Assembly (NCBI GenBank): GCA_016201185.1
Contig: JACQDG010000388.1
Location: 1-24,686, forward strand
Direction: 5' to 3'
DNA: 24,686 nucleotides
Source of the DNA: Acidobacteriota bacterium
GTDB taxonomy: Bacteria; Acidobacteriota; Terriglobia; Bryobacterales; JACQDG01
Part shown: piece after piece, positions 7,159-16,783 of the stretch
Position numbering within the stretch: position 1 is the first letter of the stretch
Layout: every line of letters starts with the position of its first letter
Translations under genes and position numbers: made by a program
Notes under the pieces: generated by a model
Seen by the model: the letters and a program-made list of their open reading frames with translations, nothing else
Databases searched by the model: none
Told to the model about the DNA's origin: nothing

Positions 7159-8142
7159 TTACGCCTTTCCGGCAGCGGCTAGCAGCGCGCGCTTCACCGC
7201 CACTTTTGCCAGTTGAATTTTATAACGGTTCTGGCTGAGAGGGGTGGCGCCGGCCAGAGCCGCTTCGGCGGCGGCTTTGGCGGTAGATTCGTTAAGGGGC
7301 TTGCCCACCAACGCCTGAGCCGCTTCCGCGGAATTCCAGGGCGTGGGGGCCACATGACCCAGCACAACCTTAGCGCTGGAGACCGTCGAGCCGCTCGTCT
7401 TTAGGGCAACCGAGGCTGTGGCCAGCGGCCAGTCCAGCGCTTCTTTCTGCCGGACCTCGTAGGTGGCGTTCTTGGTCCCGGCAGCTGGCGGGACTACAAT
7501 CTCGGTCAGGATCTCGTTGGGCTTCAGGTCGACCTCGCGGGAAGCAGGATCGTTCGGCGTCAAGAAGAACTTGTCCGCATCGACGTTGCGGTTCCCGGAC
7601 CCGGAGGCGATCGTGAGCTTGGCGCCGAGGGCAATCAGCGCCGGGCCGAGGCTGGAGGCGCTGACGAACTTGGCCGGGCCGCTGTTGCCCAGGATGGCGT
7701 GGTAGCGGTTCTCGCCATTGGGCACCAGTTCCTTGCCGTCGCCTTCGCGGGCCAGCAGCCCGAAACCATTGCGAAAGTACCAGCACCTGGGCCGCTGGCA
7801 GAGGTCGCCCCCGACGGTGCCCATGGCCCGGATCTGCGGGCTTGTGACACCGCGGGCCGCCTGCACCAGTGACAGGTACTCCTTGCGGACCTGGGCGTTC
7901 CCCAGCAGTTCTTCCAGGGTGACCATGGCCCCAATGTGCAGGCCGTCCGAAGAGGATTTGATCCCCTTGAGCTCCTTGACGCCGGTCAGGCTGACGACCC
8001 GCTTGGGTTTGTGGATGTAATCTTTCATCAGGCTAAGAAGGTCGGTGCCGCCGGCCAGCAGGTCGGCTTCGCCCCACTGGGCGCCGAGCAGGCCGAACGC
8101 TTCTTTCAGTGTTGCGGGTTTGGCGTACTCGAAGGCTTGCAT
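7159..8142 (-). CDS. Molybdenum hydroxylase, FAD-binding subunit (CoxM/XdhB/PaoB-like)
   Basis: A 327-residue FAD subunit of a three-subunit Mo hydroxylase of the xanthine oxidase family; it passes electrons from the Fe-S subunit to an acceptor. FAD-binding motifs are LLAGGTDLL (residues 28-36) and MGTVGGDLCQ (107-116). The CO-dehydrogenase flavoprotein C-terminal domain follows from about residue 215. The insert after residue 115 resembles the loop that carries a 4Fe-4S cluster in PaoB and 4-hydroxybenzoyl-CoA reductase, but only C115 and C120 are present. The positions where I expect further ligand cysteines read LLAREGDGK and SGPAKFV, so the cluster is probably absent. The start ATG 8142 directly abuts the stop of the Mo subunit gene, with GGAGG 10 bases upstream. 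Its 327 residues match PaoB (about 318). Confidence 0.88.
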   Translation of the reverse strand: MQAFEYAKPATLKEAFGLLGAQWGEADLLAGGTDLLSLMKDYIHKPKRVVSLTGVKELKGIKSSSDGLHIGAMVTLEELLGNAQVRKEYLSLVQAARGVTSPQIRAMGTVGGDLCQRPRCWYFRNGFGLLAREGDGKELVPNGENRYHAILGNSGPAKFVSASSLGPALIALGAKLTIASGSGNRNVDADKFFLTPNDPASREVDLKPNEILTEIVVPPAAGTKNATYEVRQKEALDWPLATASVALKTSGSTVSSAKVVLGHVAPTPWNSAEAAQALVGKPLNESTAKAAAEAALAGATPLSQNRYKIQLAKVAVKRALLAAAGKA

Positions 8143-10288
<2,146 letters not shown>

Positions 10289-10296
<8 letters not shown>

Positions 10297-10945
10297 GTTT
10301 TCCTCCTCTCATTTCGCGGGCCGCATCCAGGGCCGCCTGCCGGACACCGATGTAAGTGCCGCACCGGCACAGGTTGCCGCCCAACCCCTGCTTCACCTGC
10401 TCCATGGTGGGGTTGGGATGCTTGTCCAGGAAGGCCTTGACGGCCATCACGAAGCCCGGCGTGCAGAAGCCGCACTGCTGAGCGTCGTTTTCCACAAAGG
10501 CCGTGGGAACAGGGTGCGCCTTGCCGTGCGTCGACAACAGGCCTTCGATTGTCTGAATGTCCTTGCCCTGGGCTTCTATGGCCAGCAAGCCGCAGGCATA
10601 GACGGGGTGGCCGGCCACGATGACCGTGCAAGTGCCGCAGACGCTTCGGTCGCAAACCTTCTTCGCGCCGGTCAAATCCAGGTGATTCCGCAGGGCGTCG
10701 AGCAGGGTGACGCGGGGCTCGATGTTTAGGTTGTGGACCTTTCCATTGATGCGCAGCGAAACCGGAACCGGGCCAGGCCCCATGACGCGGGCGCCCGACT
10801 CGGCCTGCGGTTCTGCCAGTAAGCCCTTGGGCAGGCTGGCTACCGCGCCGCCGCTGATTCCTATACCCTGCAGGAACGAGCGGCGAGAGAAGCCTTTCTT
10901 CCCGGGATGTTTTTTGCCGTGGTCTTCAGAGTCGATTTTACTCAC
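10289..10945 (-). CDS. Molybdenum hydroxylase, Tat-exported [2Fe-2S] subunit (PaoA-like)
   Basis: A 218-residue electron-transfer subunit. The N-terminus has a twin-arginine signal (SRRSFLQG, R21-R22) followed by a hydrophobic stretch, so the assembled enzyme should be periplasmic. The plant-type ferredoxin cluster is bound by C98, C103, C106 and C118 (CDRSVCGTC). The helical domain binds the second [2Fe-2S] through C158, C161, C193 and C195 (CGFC and CRC), so all eight cysteines are present. The start is GTG 10945, with AAGGAAGG about 7 bases upstream. This is the first gene of the operon; the gene order is Fe-S, Mo, FAD, then the small protein, unlike E. coli paoABC, where FAD comes second. 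A well-formed promoter lies at 11018-11045. Confidence 0.92.
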
Positions 10946-11017
10946 CAGGCACCTTCCTTTCCGGAGTGAAGGAGTTGAGTTGTTTCAGACCAGAGGATTC
11001 CTTTTGGGGCAGATAAC

Positions 11018-11045
11018 ACTATATCAGATCCCCCGGCAGGAACAA
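11018..11045 (-). promoter_or_regulatory. Promoter of the Mo-hydroxylase operon
   Basis: On the minus strand an extended -10, TGATATAGT (11026 to 11018; TATAGT matches five of six), is preceded by TTGTTC 16 bases further upstream as a weak -35. Transcription would begin near 11011, giving a leader of about 66 bases before the GTG at 10945. The leader holds no clear riboswitch. Confidence 0.45.
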
Positions 11046-11094
11046 GGGGGACCATCGGCGGGATTTGTCAAAAAGTTGTGAAGCAAAACCGGGT

Positions 11095-11124
11095 AAAAAA
11101 GCCGGCCCGCCAGGGGCCAGAGGC
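11095..11124 (-). terminator. Intrinsic terminator of the PilZ gene
   Basis: On the minus strand a GGCCC/GGGCC stem with a 5-base loop is closed by an outer GCC/GGC pair block (three bases bulged on one side) and is followed at once by six T residues. It lies 26 bases after the PilZ stop codon, as expected for a Rho-independent terminator. It separates the PilZ gene from the Mo operon promoter. Confidence 0.65.
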
Positions 11125-11150
11125 TTTGCAGCGCTACCTTGCCGGAGGAT

Positions 11151-11471
11151 TCAATTCATGTTCTCGCGTAAAAACTCGTAGCGCTCGATGGTGGCGGCCA
11201 CGCCTATCAGGGTTTCCTCCTGTTGTTCGACCCGGGTCACCTTCCCCTTGCACAGCAGGCGGACGGGCCCGGCGATGGACAGCTCGTCCGGCAGAGTGAT
11301 GACAAACTCCAATAGGCTGCCTGGCTCGATGGGCTCGGCGGCCACAAAGTAAACGCCGGTGGAACTGACGTTCCGGGTTTCGGCGATCTGATTGATTTCC
11401 CCCCGGCTGCCGCGAACCAGGGTCAGGGGCATGGTCAACTGGAATCGCTGGGACCGCCGTTGCTCTTTCAC
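11151..11471 (-). CDS. Single-domain PilZ protein (putative c-di-GMP receptor)
   Basis: A 106-residue protein made up of one PilZ domain, the common c-di-GMP-binding module that controls motility, exopolysaccharide or adhesion. The arginine motif RRSQR lies near the N-terminus, and NVSSTGVYF corresponds to the (D/N)xSxxG motif; together they form the ligand site. The frame opens at a GTG at 11486, but the next GTG at 11471 has AGGTGA about 9 bases upstream and starts nearer the domain, so I prefer it. The gene lies between a TlpA-like gene on the same strand and the Mo operon. It has its own promoter and terminator, so it is probably a single-gene unit. It could be degenerate and not bind c-di-GMP, but both motifs look intact. 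Confidence 0.88.
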   Translation of the reverse strand: MKEQRRSQRFQLTMPLTLVRGSRGEINQIAETRNVSSTGVYFVAAEPIEPGSLLEFVITLPDELSIAGPVRLLCKGKVTRVEQQEETLIGVAATIERYEFLRENMN

Positions 11472-11519
11472 AAAATAGGCTCTCACCTTTTCATATCCGG
11501 CACAAAGTTCAGTGTTCTG

Positions 11520-11547
11520 ATTGTAACAATGGCGTTACCAAGGGCAA
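11520..11547 (-). promoter_or_regulatory. Promoter of the PilZ gene, overlapped by an inverted repeat
   Basis: The minus strand has TTGCCC, 16 bases, then TACAAT (extended by TGT), so transcription would begin near 11513. An inverted repeat, GTAAC-n6-GTTAC (11523-11538), lies over the -10 element and spacer, where a repressor could bind. A second palindrome (TGGTTT-AA-AAACCA) lies just upstream. Confidence 0.5.
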
Positions 11548-11641
11548 TAGATCAATGGTTTAAAAACCAGTCCCATGGTCCTTACGGCAAACTCTTAGAC
11601 TTCCGGTACCAGCAGTTTCGCGAGCATGGGCACGGTTTCAC

Positions 11642-12172
11642 TCAGCGGCGCCCTACGTAGCCTTCCAGCATCCGGGTGAAGCCTTGGGTTGTGAACAAGT
11701 CCAGGTTGGAATTACTGCGGAGAATATCATCGCGGATGAAACCGGCCTGGTCCACCAGGAACACGTGGGGAATGGAGAAGCCGTAGTTCGGCGGGGCCGG
11801 CTTCAGATATTCCATTGCGGCTGAATTCGACGGGTCGTACAGCACCGGGTAGTTGACTTTGTACGTCTGAACAAACTGCGCCACCGCGGCGGCGTTGTCG
11901 GGGAAGGAGGCAATCGAAACCACCCCGACTTTCCCCTTGAAGTGCGATTGGAGGCCTTCGAGCACTGGGGCGAAGTTTTGACAGTGTGGGCAGGTGGTGG
12001 ACATGAACTCGATCACCAGGAATTTTCCTCTGAAATCGGCCAGGCTGACCATGCGGCCCTTCGAGTCGGGCAAACGGAAGACCGGCGCGGGCCGGTTGGA
12101 AAGCTCGCTTCCTGCTCCGGGCAGCGCGCAGAGAGCCAGCAGCAAGGCCAGGGAGCGGAGAATACGAGTCAT
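11642..12172 (-). CDS. Exported TlpA/peroxiredoxin-like thioredoxin-fold protein
   Basis: A 176-residue protein with a signal peptide (residues 1-21, hydrophobic core LLLALCALPGAG) and an AhpC-TSA/redoxin thioredoxin domain. The active site CPHC is at C61-C64, in the sequence EFMSTTCPHCQNF. The opposing cis-proline is in SIPHVFLVD, and RPAPVFRLPDSKG starts the domain. Such proteins reduce or isomerise periplasmic disulfides, or reduce peroxides, on the outer face of the membrane. The start ATG 12172 begins the signal peptide; a perfect TATAAT hexamer lies 7 bases upstream, so the transcript is probably leaderless. The longer open frame to 12241 is unsupported. It diverges from the FAD/Fe-S dehydrogenase. 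The CPHC motif and export suggest a redox role, with partner unknown. Confidence 0.88.
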   Translation of the reverse strand: MTRILRSLALLLALCALPGAGSELSNRPAPVFRLPDSKGRMVSLADFRGKFLVIEFMSTTCPHCQNFAPVLEGLQSHFKGKVGVVSIASFPDNAAAVAQFVQTYKVNYPVLYDPSNSAAMEYLKPAPPNYGFSIPHVFLVDQAGFIRDDILRSNSNLDLFTTQGFTRMLEGYVGRR

Positions 12173-12179
12173 CCCCTTT

Positions 12180-12185
12180 ATTATA
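12180..12185 (-). promoter_or_regulatory. Consensus -10 box 7 bases before the thioredoxin-like gene
   Basis: TATAAT (six of six matches) on the minus strand ends at 12180, and the ATG is at 12172. Transcription would begin at or within one base of the start codon. The AAAGGGG between them is too close to the ATG to act as a ribosome binding site. No clear -35 is visible. Confidence 0.55.
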
Positions 12186-12239
12186 CTGAGAGCAGCAAGG
12201 GACGCGTTGGAGGACCGTCTTCCGTTGGGCCGACCATCC

Positions 12240-15155
12240 ATGAACAGCGATACTCAGGACTTGGAAGCCGAGCTTCGCAAGGAGATCGAAGGCGAGGTCC
12301 GCTTTGACGCCTACTCGAAGGTCCTATACTCCACCGATGCGTCGATTTACCAGATCGAGCCGATCGGGGTGGTAATCCCCCGCAGCCGGGAGGACGTCGT
12401 GGCGGCGGTTCGGGTGGCGGCCCGCCGCGGCGTGCCCATCCTGCCGCGCGGGGGCGGCACCAGTCTTTCCGGGCAGACCGTCGGGCACGCCATCCATATC
12501 GATTTTTCCAAGTACATGAACCGGGTACTGGAGCTTTGCGTTGAGGAGCAATGGGTGCGCGTCCAGCCGGGCGTGGTGCAGGATGAGCTGAACGCCTTCC
12601 TGCGCCCCCACGGCTTCGGCTTTGGCCCCGACACCTCCTCTTCCAACCGGGCCACCCTGGGAGGCATGGTCGGCAACAACTCCGCCGGCTCCCATTCGAT
12701 CCTCTACGGAAAAACCATCGACCATACCCTCGAACTGAATGTCGCGCTGTCGGACGGCTCGGGGGCGCGCTTCGGCCCGGTCACACCGGACCGGCTAGAG
12801 CAACTGGCAAAGGGCGAGGGCCTTGAAAATCTGCTCTACCGCGAGGCTCGGGCCCTGGGCCAGGCTTACCGCTCGGATATTTTGGCCCGGTACCCGAAGA
12901 TCATCCGACGGGTGAGCGGCTACAACCTGGACGAGTTGGCGCCGGCTGGTGCGGGGACATTTGGGGCCGGATTCGCTACTCGGCCCGGCGCATTCAATCT
13001 TTCAAAAGTCGTCGTCGGTTCCGAGGGAACCCTGGCGGTGGTAGAGGAAGCTAAGGTGAGGATCGTCCCTCTGCCGAAGCACAAAGCCCTGGAGGTGGTG
13101 CTGTTCCACGACCTGGTCGAAGCGGTCGAGGCCACCGGGGAGATGACGGCCACCAGTCCGGCGGCCACGGAATTGATCGACCGCATGATCCTGGAGCGGG
13201 CCCGGCAGACGCCCGAGTTTGCGCGACAAATGAGCTTCGTCGAGGGCGATCCGGGGGCCCTGCTGGTGGTCGAGTTCTTCGGGGACACGGAAACTGAGGC
13301 GCACTCGAAGGTCGAAGAGCTGGACGCCCGGCTGAAGCGCAAGGGCATCGGCTTCGGCCACCTGCCGGTGACGGATCCGGCGCAGCAGCAGAACATCTGG
13401 AAGGTGCGGAAGGATTCGCTCGGGTTGTTGATGGGCACGCCCGGCGACCGCAAGCCGATTGCTTTCGTAGAGGATCCAGCAGTGCCGGTGGAGCGGCTGC
13501 CGGAATTCGTGCGGCGCTTCCGAAAGATTCTCGCCGGCCACAACACAGTAGGAGGCTACTACGGCCATGCCTCCGTAGGGTGCCTGCACATCCGCCCCCT
13601 GATCGACCTGAAGCAGCAAGCGGAAGCGGCCAAGATGAGACAGATCGCCGAGGAAGTGTTCCAACTGGTCGTGGAATGCGGTGGATCGATGAGCGGCGAG
13701 CATGGCGACGGGCTGGCGCGCAGCCACTTCAACGAGCGCCTTTTTGGCCCTCGTGTCTATGAAGCTTTTCAAAAGCTGAAGGCCGCCTTCGACCCGCACA
13801 ACATCTTGAATCCCGGCAAGGTGGTCAACGCCCCGGAAATGACCCGTGACCTGCGGTATGGGCCGGGTTATCAGACCATCCAGATCCAAACGCATCTGGA
13901 CTTTTCGCGGGAAGGGGGATTTGCCAGAGCGGTGGAAATGTGCAACGGGGCTGGCATCTGTCGCAAGACGCTGGAAGGAACCATGTGCCCCTCCTTTCAG
14001 GCGACGCGCGAAGAGGAGCACTCCACGCGCGGCCGGGCTAATGCCTTGCGGGCGGCGCTCTCCGGCCACCTTCCGGCTGAAGAGCTTACAACGCCCCGGA
14101 TGTACGAGGTCCTGGACCTCTGCCTGGAATGCAAGGGCTGCAAGCGAGAGTGCCCTTCCAACGTGGACCTGGCCAAGATCAAGTACGAATTCCTGGCGCA
14201 CTACTACGCCCGGCACGGGGTACCCCTGCGGGCCCGGCTGTTTGCCAATATCGGCACGCTGAGCCGCTGGGGCGGCCGGATGGCGCCGCTGGCCAATACG
14301 CTACTGAACCAGCCTTGGTTCAAGCAGATGGCGGAGTGGAGCCTGGGGATAGACGCGCGGCGGAGTCTTCCGCCTCTCGCTGAGAAGAGTTTCCAGAACT
14401 GGTTCCGAAATCGCCGGAACGGAGGAAGCGCCTGGCGCGGCAAGGTCATCCTGCTGGACGATTGCTTCTTGAGCTACAACTACCCGCAAGTGGGGATCGC
14501 CGCGACCAAGCTGCTGGAACGCGCGGGCTTCGAGGTTGTGCTGGCAAAAAAAGACTGCTGCGGCCGGCCGATGATTTCCAAGGGACTGCTCAAGCAGGCC
14601 CGCCGCGCCGCCCGCCGCAACGTGAATGAGCTGGCGCCGCTGGTCGAGCGCGGGGCCGTGATCGTGGGCTGCGAGCCCAGTTGCCTGCTCACCTTGCGGG
14701 ACGAATACCTGGACCTGCTCCGTGGTCCGGAGGTGAAGCGCGTGGCGGAGGGTTCTTATTTGCTGGAGGAATTCCTGTGCGCGCTCCAGGACAGCGGCCG
14801 GCTGGAGCTCAAATTCCGCAGCGGGAAGAAGAAGCTGCTATTGCACGGCCACTGCCACCAGAAGGCGCACATCGGAACGGCCTCCACGTTGCGGGCGCTG
14901 CGGTTCCCGCCGGGCTATGAGGTGGCAGAAATCAACTCCGGCTGCTGTGGCATGGCGGGGTCGTTCGGCTTCGAGAAAGAGCACTACGAAATCAGCCGGG
15001 CGATCGCCGGGCTGCGGCTGGCGCCCGCCGTGAACGCCGCCGCCCCAGACACCGAGATAGTCATCACGGGCGTGAGTTGCCGCCAGCAGATCGAGCACTT
15101 CACCGGCAGAAAGCCACGGCACGCCGTTGAAGTGCTTCGGGAGGCGCTGGCATAA
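12240..15155 (+). CDS. FAD/Fe-S dehydrogenase, GlcD-CCG fusion of the YdiJ type
   Basis: A 971-residue fusion of a flavin oxidase and an Fe-S protein. The FAD_binding_4 domain has PRGGGTSLSGQ at residues 69-79 and GGMVGNNSAGSHSILYG further on. The FAD-oxidase C-terminal domain runs to about residue 540 and includes SGEHGDGLARS. Two ferredoxin-like cysteine groups follow: C568, C574 and C583, then C628-x2-C631-x2-C634-x3-C638. Two CCG domains close the protein, with DCCGRP, GCEPSC, HCHQ and SGCCGMAG. YdiJ of E. coli has this architecture and about 1018 residues, and it oxidises D-2-hydroxyglutarate to 2-oxoglutarate; related fusions oxidise D-lactate or glycolate. Start: ATG 12240 is the simplest choice, but GGAGG at 12209-12213 would suit the in-frame TTG at 12225. 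The downstream neighbour is glutamate dehydrogenase, which uses 2-oxoglutarate. Confidence 0.88.
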   Translation: MNSDTQDLEAELRKEIEGEVRFDAYSKVLYSTDASIYQIEPIGVVIPRSREDVVAAVRVAARRGVPILPRGGGTSLSGQTVGHAIHIDFSKYMNRVLELCVEEQWVRVQPGVVQDELNAFLRPHGFGFGPDTSSSNRATLGGMVGNNSAGSHSILYGKTIDHTLELNVALSDGSGARFGPVTPDRLEQLAKGEGLENLLYREARALGQAYRSDILARYPKIIRRVSGYNLDELAPAGAGTFGAGFATRPGAFNLSKVVVGSEGTLAVVEEAKVRIVPLPKHKALEVVLFHDLVEAVEATGEMTATSPAATELIDRMILERARQTPEFARQMSFVEGDPGALLVVEFFGDTETEAHSKVEELDARLKRKGIGFGHLPVTDPAQQQNIWKVRKDSLGLLMGTPGDRKPIAFVEDPAVPVERLPEFVRRFRKILAGHNTVGGYYGHASVGCLHIRPLIDLKQQAEAAKMRQIAEEVFQLVVECGGSMSGEHGDGLARSHFNERLFGPRVYEAFQKLKAAFDPHNILNPGKVVNAPEMTRDLRYGPGYQTIQIQTHLDFSREGGFARAVEMCNGAGICRKTLEGTMCPSFQATREEEHSTRGRANALRAALSGHLPAEELTTPRMYEVLDLCLECKGCKRECPSNVDLAKIKYEFLAHYYARHGVPLRARLFANIGTLSRWGGRMAPLANTLLNQPWFKQMAEWSLGIDARRSLPPLAEKSFQNWFRNRRNGGSAWRGKVILLDDCFLSYNYPQVGIAATKLLERAGFEVVLAKKDCCGRPMISKGLLKQARRAARRNVNELAPLVERGAVIVGCEPSCLLTLRDEYLDLLRGPEVKRVAEGSYLLEEFLCALQDSGRLELKFRSGKKKLLLHGHCHQKAHIGTASTLRALRFPPGYEVAEINSGCCGMAGSFGFEKEHYEISRAIAGLRLAPAVNAAAPDTEIVITGVSCRQQIEHFTGRKPRHAVEVLREALA

Positions 15156-15168
15156 GGCGCCGGGCATA

Positions 15169-15228
15169 ATCCGCCGTGCCGGCTGCTTCCCGGCCATGCA
15201 AGGCCCCGGTCGGATGTAACTTTTTTTT
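15169..15228 (+). terminator. Terminator-like structure after the FAD/Fe-S dehydrogenase
   Basis: ATCCG (15169-15173) can pair with CGGAT (15211-15215). The enclosed bases can form GCCGG/CCGGC (15178-15194) or GGCC/GGCC (15192-15205), which share bases and are therefore alternatives. Five bases after the closing stem comes a run of eight T residues (15221-15228). The T-run and position, 13 bases past the stop codon, favour an intrinsic terminator, although the stem is not a single clean hairpin. Confidence 0.5.
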
Positions 15229-15327
15229 CAAACGCATCGCCTTCATTTGGTCGTGCCTATAGTGACATAGCCTGCCTTTCGAATGCTTCTCGGAGCCCAA
15301 CTGGTGGAGCTTCCCACTCAACAAAGT

Positions 15328-15356
15328 CGGGTTTATCCCGGCGCGGATCGTCGCGC
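15328..15356 (+). other. Two abutting hairpins upstream of glutamate dehydrogenase
   Basis: CGGG-TTTAT-CCCG (15328-15340) is followed with no gap by GCGCG-GATCGT-CGCGC (15341-15356). A weaker GTGG/CCAC pair lies just before them. They could be part of a small RNA, a DNA-binding site, or chance in GC-rich DNA. Confidence 0.3.
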
Positions 15357-15434
15357 TCGCTTGAAGACCCTCGAAAATCAGCGCAGAATAAAACTAGAAG
15401 CGTCTTTCGGGGGCAGGGATTTTGTCTAGAACGG

Positions 15435-15463
15435 CTGACAGGATGGATAGGATGCAGAACAAT
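15435..15463 (+). promoter_or_regulatory. Possible promoter of glutamate dehydrogenase
   Basis: CTGACA (five of six matches to TTGACA) is followed after 17 bases by AACAAT (four of six matches to TATAAT). Transcription would begin near 15470, just before the AAAAGGAG ribosome binding site. The -10 is weak. Confidence 0.3.
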
Positions 15464-15489
15464 AAATCTTGGAAAAGGAGAGCTTCGGT

Positions 15490-16752
15490 ATGCCGACAGA
15501 GGTGTTAACGGAAAAGAACGCTTACGAGGCGGCCCTGGAGAATTTCGACATGGCCGCCGACGAGATGGATCTGGAGCCGGACATTCGGTCGATGATCAAG
15601 TACCCGGAAAGGATACTGACCGTTAATCTTCCGGTCCGGATGGATAACGGCCACATCGAGCGGTTTGAAGGTTACCGCGTGCAGCACAACACGGCCCGCG
15701 GGCCGGCCAAAGGGGGCATTCGCTATCACCCCAACGTCACGCTGGACGAGGTGAAAGCCCTGGCCACGTGGATGACCTGGAAGTGCTCCGTGGTCAACAT
15801 CCCCTTCGGCGGCGGCAAGGGCGGCGTGACCTGCAACCCCAAGGCCTTGTCGATCCACGAAATCGAGCGGATCACGCGGCGCTACGCTGCCTCCATCCTC
15901 CCTTTCATCGGGCCGGCCAAGGACATTCCCGCCCCGGACGTTTACACCAATCCGCAAATCATGGCCTGGATCATGGATACCTACAGCATGATGAAGGGCT
16001 ATCCCGTCCTGGGGGTGGTGACCGGCAAGCCGGTGAGCCTCGGGGGCTCGCTCGGCCGCAATGAAGCCACGGGACGCGGCGTTTACTACACCATCGAGAG
16101 CACCTGCGAACACCTGAAAATCCCGCTGAAGGGAGCGCGGGTTGCGGTGCAGGGCTTCGGCAACGCCGGGACGGTCGCCGCTCACCTGCTCGATAGCAAC
16201 CAGGGCCGCGTGATCGCCGTCAACGACTCCCGCGGCGCCGTTTACAACAGCAACGGGCTGGACATCCCCAAGCTGATGCTGCACAAGGACCAGACCGGAA
16301 GCGTGGTGGGCTACCCGGGCTCCGAGTCCATCCGGCCGGACGATCTGCTTACCATGCCCTGCGACATCCTGATCCCGGCGGCGCTCGAGAACGCCATTCA
16401 CGAGGACAACGCTTCGCGGATAAAGGCCAAGATCATCGCCGAGGCGGCCAACGGTCCGGTGACCCCGGCCGCGGACCGGACCCTCGAGAGCAACGGCATC
16501 TTCCTCATCCCGGACATCCTGTGCAACGCCGGCGGTGTGACCGTCTCCTACTTCGAATGGGTGCAGGATGAGCAGCACCTGTTCTGGGACGCGCAGGACG
16601 TTTACAACCGCCTGCAACGGGTGATGAAGACCGCTTTCAACGAGGTGCTTAAAGTCCATCTGGATCGTCGGGTCCCCATGCGGACGGCGGCAAACATCGT
16701 GGGAATCAACCGGGTGACAGAGGCGACGCGGCTGCGCGGGTTGTACCCGTGA
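15490..16752 (+). CDS. gdhA: Glutamate dehydrogenase, hexameric 420-residue type
   Basis: Interconverts glutamate and 2-oxoglutarate plus ammonia with NAD(P). The 420 residues match the small hexameric family (RocG/GudB and archaeal Gdh). The substrate site is clear: K74 in GPAKGGIRYHP, K98 in TWMTWKCSVVNIPFGGGKGG, K110 in the same block, and the catalytic aspartate D150 in DIPAPDVYT. The dinucleotide-binding loop is VAVQGFGNAG, followed by AVNDSRG at the end of the second strand; NAD or NADP preference cannot be settled by eye. The frame opens at a TTG at 15469, but ATG 15490 with AAAAGGAG 9 bases upstream is the evident start. It is convergent with a nitrilase gene that ends 31 bases away. 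The upstream YdiJ-like gene may supply its 2-oxoglutarate. Confidence 0.95.
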   Translation: MPTEVLTEKNAYEAALENFDMAADEMDLEPDIRSMIKYPERILTVNLPVRMDNGHIERFEGYRVQHNTARGPAKGGIRYHPNVTLDEVKALATWMTWKCSVVNIPFGGGKGGVTCNPKALSIHEIERITRRYAASILPFIGPAKDIPAPDVYTNPQIMAWIMDTYSMMKGYPVLGVVTGKPVSLGGSLGRNEATGRGVYYTIESTCEHLKIPLKGARVAVQGFGNAGTVAAHLLDSNQGRVIAVNDSRGAVYNSNGLDIPKLMLHKDQTGSVVGYPGSESIRPDDLLTMPCDILIPAALENAIHEDNASRIKAKIIAEAANGPVTPAADRTLESNGIFLIPDILCNAGGVTVSYFEWVQDEQHLFWDAQDVYNRLQRVMKTAFNEVLKVHLDRRVPMRTAANIVGINRVTEATRLRGLYP

Positions 16753-16783
16753 GATGGTTTACTGATCGGAACAGCCGGAGACT

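Larger units (their letters stand above)
15156..15489. other. 334-base non-coding stretch before glutamate dehydrogenase
   Basis: No frame here looks like a gene. The left part (15169-15228) holds a terminator-like structure ending in eight T residues. The middle holds two abutting short hairpins (15328-15356). The right part holds a possible promoter and the AAAAGGAG ribosome binding site of the glutamate dehydrogenase gene. The purine-rich run GGATGGATAGGATG near 15441 is a short imperfect repeat with no evident role. Confidence 0.6.

Noticed and set aside
11994..12239. 82-codon N-terminal extension of the FAD/Fe-S dehydrogenase
   Set aside because: It would overlap most of the signal peptide and promoter of the divergent thioredoxin-like gene, and the residues do not resemble the family.
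15441..15454. GGAT repeats upstream of glutamate dehydrogenase
   Set aside because: Three imperfect copies in 14 bases are not enough to call a repeat element.
13002..16659. Two long minus-strand frames (13002-14216 and 15505-16659)
   Set aside because: They lie opposite the FAD/Fe-S dehydrogenase and glutamate dehydrogenase and show no family motif.
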